A DNA stretch of 35,845 nucleotides from Bacilli bacterium. Its GTDB lineage: Bacteria > Bacillota_I > Bacilli_A > ML615J-28 > CAG-698. This document shows, in pieces, positions 32,347-35,845 of this stretch; the first letter of the stretch is position 1; each line of letters opens with the position of its first letter. The notes under the pieces were generated by a model. That model saw only the letters and a program-made list of their open reading frames with translations. It did not search any database and was not told the DNA's origin. The position numbers and the translations under genes were made by a program. The stretch covers positions 1 to 35,845 of the forward strand of contig JAEDHQ010000015.1 of the NCBI GenBank assembly GCA_016296945.1, written 5' to 3'.

Positions 32347-32667
32347 ATGAAAGAAAAAATGTACAATTTTTTAATAAATCTTGGACAAGTTATTGCAATA
32401 TTTTTAATGTTATCACCTGTTATAATAATACGAAAATTTAACGAGATGTCTGAGCCATATTTTTGGCTTATATGTTCTATATTGTATGATATTTATATGT
32501 ATTCAATAATCATAAAATTAAATTATATTAAAGATGCTAAAGAACGTTATTTTAAGTATGTAAAAAATATTGATGATACTATTCCATCTTTAAAATTAAC
32601 TGATAAAGAAAAAATAGATAATATGGAAAATTTTATTAAAGATATTTTTGATGAAATAGAAAAATAG
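32347..32667 (+). CDS. Small two-span membrane protein
   Basis: 106 residues with two hydrophobic segments (about 8-28, LINLGQVIAIFLMLSPVIII, and 38-58, YFWLICSILYDIYMYSIII) and a charged cytoplasmic-type C-terminus (62-106). It follows the repressor by 2 bases, so it is probably expressed in the lysogen. This location often holds superinfection-exclusion or other lysogenic conversion proteins, but no family is recognised. Confidence 0.65.
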   Translation: MKEKMYNFLINLGQVIAIFLMLSPVIIIRKFNEMSEPYFWLICSILYDIYMYSIIIKLNYIKDAKERYFKYVKNIDDTIPSLKLTDKEKIDNMENFIKDIFDEIEK

Positions 32668-32689
32668 AGAACTAATAAAAGCTCTCTAT
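32659..32689 (-). terminator. Terminator-like hairpin, minus strand, after the lysogeny pair
   Basis: ATAGAGA (32664-32670) and TCTCTAT (32683-32689) pair around a 12-base loop. A T-rich run (TTTTCTATTTC) follows only on the minus strand. It would stop minus-strand transcripts before they run antisense into the membrane-protein and repressor genes. Confidence 0.5.
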
Positions 32690-32758
32690 CAATAAGAAAT
32701 ACAACTCTATATCAATATCTAATTCGATTAGAATATTAATAAATTCTTCGTACTTCAA
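32672..32758 (-). CDS. Possible 28-residue peptide
   Basis: TTG start behind AGGGGTGG (6-base spacing) reading KYEEFINILIELDIDIELYF then LLIESFY, ending TAG inside the terminator hairpin. TATAAT-like sequence (32773-32778) sits just upstream. The good ribosome binding site and the linked terminator suggest a small transcription unit, and type I toxins look like this in outline, but the peptide has too many acidic residues for a typical membrane toxin. Low confidence. Confidence 0.3.
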   Translation of the reverse strand: MKYEEFINILIELDIDIELYFLLIESFY

Positions 32759-32791
32759 AATCAACCACCCCTATTATATAATAAATTATAG

Positions 32792-32817
32792 ATAAAAAGA
32801 TAGATTAAAAATCTATC
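32792..32817 (-). terminator. Terminator-like hairpin 2, minus strand
   Basis: GATAGAT and ATCTATC form a 7-bp stem around TTTTA, followed on the minus strand by TTTTTAT. On the plus strand no T-tract follows. One of three minus-strand stops in this 333-base gene-poor region (32668-33000). The region also has a 7-bp AAGTAAA/TTTACTT dyad at 32840-32857. Confidence 0.5.
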
Positions 32818-32866
32818 GTAAATGCATAAAATTTAATTTAAAGTAAACTGATTTACTTATAGAAAA

Positions 32867-32960
32867 TAAAAAAATCCAGGTACTGCGAATACCTAGATCC
32901 CTATAAGGACATAGCCAAATAGTAAGAAAAAATATATCTACCACGACAGATTTTTTCTAT
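32867..32960 (-). ncRNA. Small RNA antisense to the recombinase leader
   Basis: Minus-strand unit with its own promoter and a strong terminator. From about 32960 the RNA would run some 94 bases. ATAAGGACATAG (32968-32957) pairs with CTATGTCCTTAT (32914-32903), a 12-bp closing stem whose first bases may precede the start point. It encloses a weaker GAAAAAAT/ATTTTTTC stem. The terminator is ATCTAGGTA/TACCTGGAT (9 bp, one G-U) with a 7-base loop and seven T. No ORF is present. It is complementary to the 5' leader of the recombinase mRNA, so it may control recombinase expression. Confidence 0.6.
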
Positions 32961-32966
32961 GTCCTT

Positions 32967-32995
32967 ATTATATCAAAAAAATTAATAAGGAGCAA
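32967..32995 (-). promoter_or_regulatory. Promoter for the antisense small RNA
   Basis: On the minus strand TTGCTC (32995-32990), 17-base spacer, TATAAT (32972-32967). The -35 box overlaps the ribosome binding site of the recombinase gene on the other strand, so the two units are physically interlocked. Confidence 0.58.
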
Positions 32996-33000
32996 TAATT

Positions 33001-34473
33001 ATGAATGAAAACTTTTTAGATTTTAATGAATTATATTTAAAATATTATAGTCAAACCGATAATGACTGGAGAGTTGGTGCTTGTTATATACGTGTTAGTA
33101 CTGATGATCAAGTTGAATACTCCCCTACTTCACAGCTTAAATTAATCTTAAAATATGCATTAGAACACCAAATTCTTATTAAAAAGGAACACATATTTCA
33201 CGATGATGGAATAAGTGGAACTCAAGCAATTAAACGAGATGGATTTAACGAAATGATTGCAATTGCAAAATCTAAAACGAAACCTTTTGAAATAATATTA
33301 GTTTATGACTTTAGTAGATTTGCAAGAAACAAAGATGAGTCAGTTATATTTAAGACTCTTCTACGTAAAAAATTAGGAATTGATGTAATTTCTATAACGC
33401 AACCTTTATCAGATGGTAAAGAAAGAGTTATACTAGAATCCCTGTATGAGGGAATGGATGAGTATTATTCTCTAAATTTATCAGAAAACGTAAAAAGAGG
33501 AAAAAAAGAAAAAGCAGAACGTGGAGAACATAATGGTAATCCACCATTTGGTTATGACTATGATAGAAATCTTAAACGACTAATTATTAATGAAGAAAAA
33601 GCTAAAATCGTGAAATTAATATATGATATGTTTATAGAAACTCAAAATTTGAGGCAGATAGCTACTACTCTTAATAATTTAGATATAAAACCCATGCGTG
33701 GTAATGAATGGGGAACTAAAACCTTAAAATTAATACTTACAAATAAATCTTACATAGGAAAAGTTAAACACTTAAATGATTATTATAATGGAATTCATGA
33801 ACCTATTATAGACATTGAAAAATTTGATAAAGCTCAAAAAATATGGGAATATAGAAATGAACATTTTAAAAAATGCAAAATACAGGTTCAACATAATCAT
33901 TGGTTAAGAGGAATATTAAAATGTAGTGATTGTGGAAAAGGAATGATTTATTTTCAAAGGAAAACTAGAACTGAACCAATATTTCAATGTTCTGGTTATA
34001 CTAACGGAAAATGCTTTAGTCACCAAATTCAAGTTCGTTCAGTTGAAGAAACTATATTAAAACAAATAAAAAAAGATTATACTGATAAAATAAATATTAA
34101 TATTTCTAAAGAAGATACTTATATTGATGATGAAATTAAGCTAGTATTATCTTCATTAAAAAAAATAGATTCTAAATTTGAGAGAATTAAGGCTGCTTAT
34201 CAAGATGGAATTGATTCTTTAGAAGAATATAAAATTAATAAAGAAAAAATATCAGCTGAAAAAAATAGACTTGAAAATAAATTAAATGAATTACAATACA
34301 AAAATAAACTAGAATCTAAAAAAAATAACATATATGTAAAATGTGAACAGGCTTATAAAATTTTAACTGATAATAAAATTGAGAAACAAGTAAAATTCGA
34401 TATTGCCCATGAATTGTTTGAAGAGATATTATATGATAAAAGTAATGATACATTACTTATTACTTACAAATAA
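33001..34473 (+). CDS. int: Large serine recombinase (integrase)
   Basis: 490 residues. Resolvase domain: ACYIRVSTDDQ with catalytic Ser33 and Arg31; VYDFSRFARN (102-110) with the conserved Arg pair. Recombinase domain about 165-290 (GNPPFGYDYDRN...). Zinc ribbon at C308, C311, C330 and C338, then a coiled coil at about 360-450 that controls synapsis. It integrates the phage between attP and a host attB and, with a directionality factor, excises it. AAGGAGC lies 8 bases before the ATG. It probably shares a transcript with the HNH gene, though an inverted repeat separates them. Confidence 0.93.
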   Translation: MNENFLDFNELYLKYYSQTDNDWRVGACYIRVSTDDQVEYSPTSQLKLILKYALEHQILIKKEHIFHDDGISGTQAIKRDGFNEMIAIAKSKTKPFEIILVYDFSRFARNKDESVIFKTLLRKKLGIDVISITQPLSDGKERVILESLYEGMDEYYSLNLSENVKRGKKEKAERGEHNGNPPFGYDYDRNLKRLIINEEKAKIVKLIYDMFIETQNLRQIATTLNNLDIKPMRGNEWGTKTLKLILTNKSYIGKVKHLNDYYNGIHEPIIDIEKFDKAQKIWEYRNEHFKKCKIQVQHNHWLRGILKCSDCGKGMIYFQRKTRTEPIFQCSGYTNGKCFSHQIQVRSVEETILKQIKKDYTDKININISKEDTYIDDEIKLVLSSLKKIDSKFERIKAAYQDGIDSLEEYKINKEKISAEKNRLENKLNELQYKNKLESKKNNIYVKCEQAYKILTDNKIEKQVKFDIAHELFEEILYDKSNDTLLITYK

Positions 34474-34517
34474 GCATAGTAAAGAATGTTAATTCCAGTC
34501 AACATCTTATACTATGC
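34474..34517. other. 44-bp imperfect dyad after the recombinase gene; attP candidate
   Basis: Starts on the base after the recombinase stop. GCATAGTA/TACTATGC (8 bp, perfect) and ATGTT/AACAT (5 bp, perfect) are arranged symmetrically, separated by a 4-base imperfect stretch (AAGA against CTTA) and centred on AATTCCAGTC. Length and imperfect symmetry suit a serine-recombinase attP, which usually lies next to its gene. It has no T-tract, so it is not a terminator. An mRNA hairpin is the alternative. Confidence 0.45.
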
Positions 34518-34542
34518 ACAATATAATATAGAAAGGATTTTT

Positions 34543-35049
34543 ATGAATTATTGTGTATATTTAAGAAAAAGAAGAAATAAACCTTTTTGTAAATTGCTTA
34601 ATAAAGAGATACCATTTTGTCGATGTCAACAATGTGGTAGTAAAGAATACAAATCAAATGTCAATCAAATAAAGAAAAAGTCCGCTTTAAAAGAAAAAAG
34701 TCCACTTAAGAGTGGAAAAATGAAAAACAAATCAAATAAACTTGCCAAGTTGGAGAGAAATAGGAAATCGGTATTTACTAATAATATGGATAAGTGTTAC
34801 CTATGTTCTAATAAAAGAACAGATATTCATGAAATATTTAGAGGCAGAAATAGAAAAAATTCTATGATTTATGGATTTGTGCTACCATTGTGTCGCAAAT
34901 GTCATTCCACAAAGGCAGAAACAGTCGATTTTGAAGAGTTTTGGCATAGGAAGGCACAAATATACTTTGAAGAACATTTAGGCACTAGAGAAGACTTTAT
35001 TAAGATATTCAGAAGAAATTACATAATCAAAAAAAGAGGAAGTAGATAA
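34543..35049 (+). CDS. HNH-type nuclease-like protein
   Basis: 168 residues. Basic linker (40-75), then CYLC (85-88), DIHEIF (94-99, the HNH His-Glu) and CRKCH (117-121). This is a zinc-stabilised HNH fold as in phage NinG/DUF968-related proteins and late endonucleases. The N-terminus has a second Cys set (FCRCQQC). GAAAGGA fixes the ATG at 34543 though the frame opens at 34486. It lies behind the recombinase and ends in a bidirectional terminator. Possible role in recombination, packaging or exclusion. Confidence 0.7.
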   Translation: MNYCVYLRKRRNKPFCKLLNKEIPFCRCQQCGSKEYKSNVNQIKKKSALKEKSPLKSGKMKNKSNKLAKLERNRKSVFTNNMDKCYLCSNKRTDIHEIFRGRNRKNSMIYGFVLPLCRKCHSTKAETVDFEEFWHRKAQIYFEEHLGTREDFIKIFRRNYIIKKRGSR

Positions 35050-35068
35050 TTAAGTTAACTTCCTCTTT
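35033..35068. terminator. Bidirectional terminator
   Basis: AAAGAGGAAGT (35033-35043) and ACTTCCTCTTT (35058-35068) form a perfect 11-bp stem with a 14-base loop. T-runs follow on both strands (TTTTCC on plus, TTTTTTT on minus). It ends the recombinase-HNH unit and the convergent 59-residue gene. Confidence 0.88.
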
Positions 35069-35070
35069 TC

Positions 35071-35250
35071 CTATAAATATTTCTTTGCTATTTCTAGATC
35101 TAATTCATAGAAACAATTATCATCAAAATTATAATACTCAGCTTTATTATTATTAATCTTAATTAAGATTTTAGATGTATTACATTCAATATTTAGTTCT
35201 CTACAGAATTCTTTTAATTTATTATTTTCTAATAAAATACTGTTTTGCAT
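35071..35250 (-). CDS. Small protein, 59 residues, with Spo0A-box promoter
   Basis: Frame MQNSILLENNKLKEFCRELN, then IECNTSKILIKINNNKAEYY and ending EIAKKYL. A GGGGG lies 5 bases before the ATG. It is a single-gene minus-strand unit between the lysin terminator and the bidirectional terminator. The promoter overlaps three TGTCGAA-like boxes. Mixed alpha/beta; no family recognised. Next to a serine recombinase, a recombination directionality factor of this size is possible (SprB of SPbeta is similarly small), but nothing in the sequence proves it. Confidence 0.75.
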   Translation of the reverse strand: MQNSILLENNKLKEFCRELNIECNTSKILIKINNNKAEYYNFDDNCFYELDLEIAKKYL

Positions 35251-35268
35251 AGTATCCCCCTTTCGAGT

Positions 35269-35317
35269 TATATACTATATCATTTTATTTTGTCGAAATT
35301 TGTCGATTTTTGTCGAA
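35269..35317 (-). promoter_or_regulatory. Promoter of the 59-residue gene with three Spo0A-like boxes
   Basis: Minus strand: TCGACA (35296-35291), 16-base spacer, TATATA (35274-35269). On the plus strand TGTCGAA (35291), TGTCGAT (35301) and TGTCGAA (35311) repeat with exact 10-bp spacing, each preceded by TTT. The Spo0A box consensus is TGTCGAA. The nearest box overlaps the -35 element, as in Spo0A-controlled promoters of sporulating Bacillota. Confidence 0.62.
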
Positions 35318-35323
35318 TAAAAT

Positions 35324-35352
35324 AAAAAAAGAGCATGGTTTTATCCCTACTC
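35324..35352 (-). terminator. Late operon terminator after the lysin
   Basis: On the minus strand GAGTA-GGG and CC-TGCTC pair (one G-U, one mismatch) around ATAAAA, followed by seven T. It lies 3 bases after the lysin stop and insulates the 59-residue gene from late transcription. Confidence 0.72.
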
Positions 35353-35354
35353 AA

Positions 35355-35845
35355 TTATCTTACTCTTATTTTTTGTCCTACATATATTAAATTAGCATTT
35401 TTTATATTATTCCAACTAACTAATTGATTAACTGTAGTACCATATTTTTTGGCAATTTTACTTAAATTGTCTCCTTGAACTATGGTGTAATATTCAGCGG
35501 TAGAATGATTGTTAGATAGTAGTCTATTTACTTCTGTCTGAATAATTGAATATGTGTATCCAGCATTTTCTAATGCTACCTTTCTTGAATTTCCATTTCC
35601 CCATTTTCCATTAATTACTTCTAAAGCAATATCAGTTGTGCTTTTTGTTGGTTTTGGAAAAATTGGAGTTGAACTCGACTGAAAACCATTTAATCCTGAT
35701 CTTTTTATAATAGTAGGAAAATCTTGAAATGCTAAATCTTGGTCACATACTACACCGGCAACCTTATTAGTTCTAATAAGATTAGTTTCTCCACCAAACT
35801 GCCACATTTGAGTGTCTGGTTTCTTATCCATAGTAGTCCATTTTG
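35355..35845 (-). CDS. Endolysin, C-terminal part (end of GH25, CW_7, LysM)
   Basis: Remainder of the lysin that begins at 518, cut by the window edge (bases 35791-35845 duplicate 1-55). After the end of the GH25 barrel (DTQMWQFGG, CDQDLAF) comes a CW_7 wall-binding repeat at about 225-264 (ALEVINGKWGNGNSRKVALE) as in Cpl-7. A LysM domain follows at 273-316 (YYTIVQGDNLSKIAKKYGTT), which binds GlcNAc. Two different wall-binding modules on one lysin suggest tight anchoring. The protein ends at a TAA followed by the late terminator. The ATG at 35831 is an internal methionine, not a start. Confidence 0.92.
   Translation of the reverse strand, partial: KWTTMDKKPDTQMWQFGGETNLIRTNKVAGVVCDQDLAFQDFPTIIKRSGLNGFQSSSTPIFPKPTKSTTDIALEVINGKWGNGNSRKVALENAGYTYSIIQTEVNRLLSNNHSTAEYYTIVQGDNLSKIAKKYGTTVNQLVSWNNIKNANLIYVGQKIRVR
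35791..35845. repeat. Terminal direct repeat, right copy (circular joint)
   Basis: Exact copy of 1-55. It lies within the lysin coding sequence, with no spacer, stem or integrase-like site at the joint. This supports assembly overlap of a circular molecule. Confidence 0.95.

Noticed and set aside
32672..32758. Firm call of a type I membrane toxin
   Set aside because: The peptide has acidic residues spread through the hydrophobic part and no clear membrane span, so only a possible peptide is listed.
1..35845. tRNA or rRNA genes, or reassigned stop codons
   Set aside because: No cloverleaf-like sequences were noticed, and TGA serves as a stop at several ATGA joints, so code 11 fits.

Overview
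The window is one complete temperate bacteriophage (or excised prophage) genome. Bases 1-55 recur exactly at 35791-35845 and the endolysin gene reads straight across that joint, so the molecule is circular or circularly permuted with a unit length of 35,790 bp. The DNA is strongly A+T-rich. Genes are tightly packed with GGAGG-type ribosome binding sites and ATGA or TAATG overlaps. The lysin carries GH25, CW_7 and LysM domains, and the replication genes are DnaD-like and RecT-like. This points to a low-GC Bacillota host, probably an anaerobic gut lineage. TGA is used as a stop at several gene joints (for example 3722, 7622, 24407 and 26865), so the standard bacterial code applies. Three Spo0A-box-like sites near 35.3 kb suggest the host may sporulate.

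Layout. Almost everything is on the minus strand and reads from about 31.85 kb down to 1, then across the joint to 35355. Early and replication genes (31.8-27.4 kb): Cro-like regulator, small proteins, DnaD-like initiator with internal iterons, a helicase loader or inhibitor, DUF1351, RecT and an MBL-fold protein. Next is a block of small accessory genes (27.4-23.8 kb) ending in an ArpU/DUF1492-like late regulator. The morphogenesis genes follow: terminase small and large subunits, portal, scaffold, coat, head-tail adaptors, a P22 gp10-like tail protein, a coiled-coil protein and a 1785-residue 'polyvalent' ejection-type protein. Tail tip and receptor-binding proteins come next (DUF859, collagen-like, BspA/DUF285-like). 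Last is the lysis block (XhlA-like, holin, DUF4406, DUF6275, GH25 lysin). I find no tape-measure gene, so a short-tailed (podovirus-like) virion is most likely.

The plus strand carries the lysogeny block: repressor, a small membrane protein, a large serine recombinase and an HNH protein (31955-35049). Divergent promoters and three identical TGGCATTTTGCCA operators sit at the repressor/Cro boundary. A separate 59-residue minus-strand gene lies between the HNH gene and the lysin.

Most interesting points: (1) two copies of an undescribed structured RNA in the late operon, upstream of the scaffold gene and of the gene after terL, sharing a closing stem with compensatory base changes and an invariant internal loop; (2) three Spo0A-like boxes at 10-bp spacing on the promoter of the 59-residue gene; (3) a small minus-strand RNA with its own promoter and terminator, antisense to the recombinase leader; (4) a toxin-like nuclease domain inside the giant protein, flanked by near-identical direct repeats as if it were a swappable cassette.
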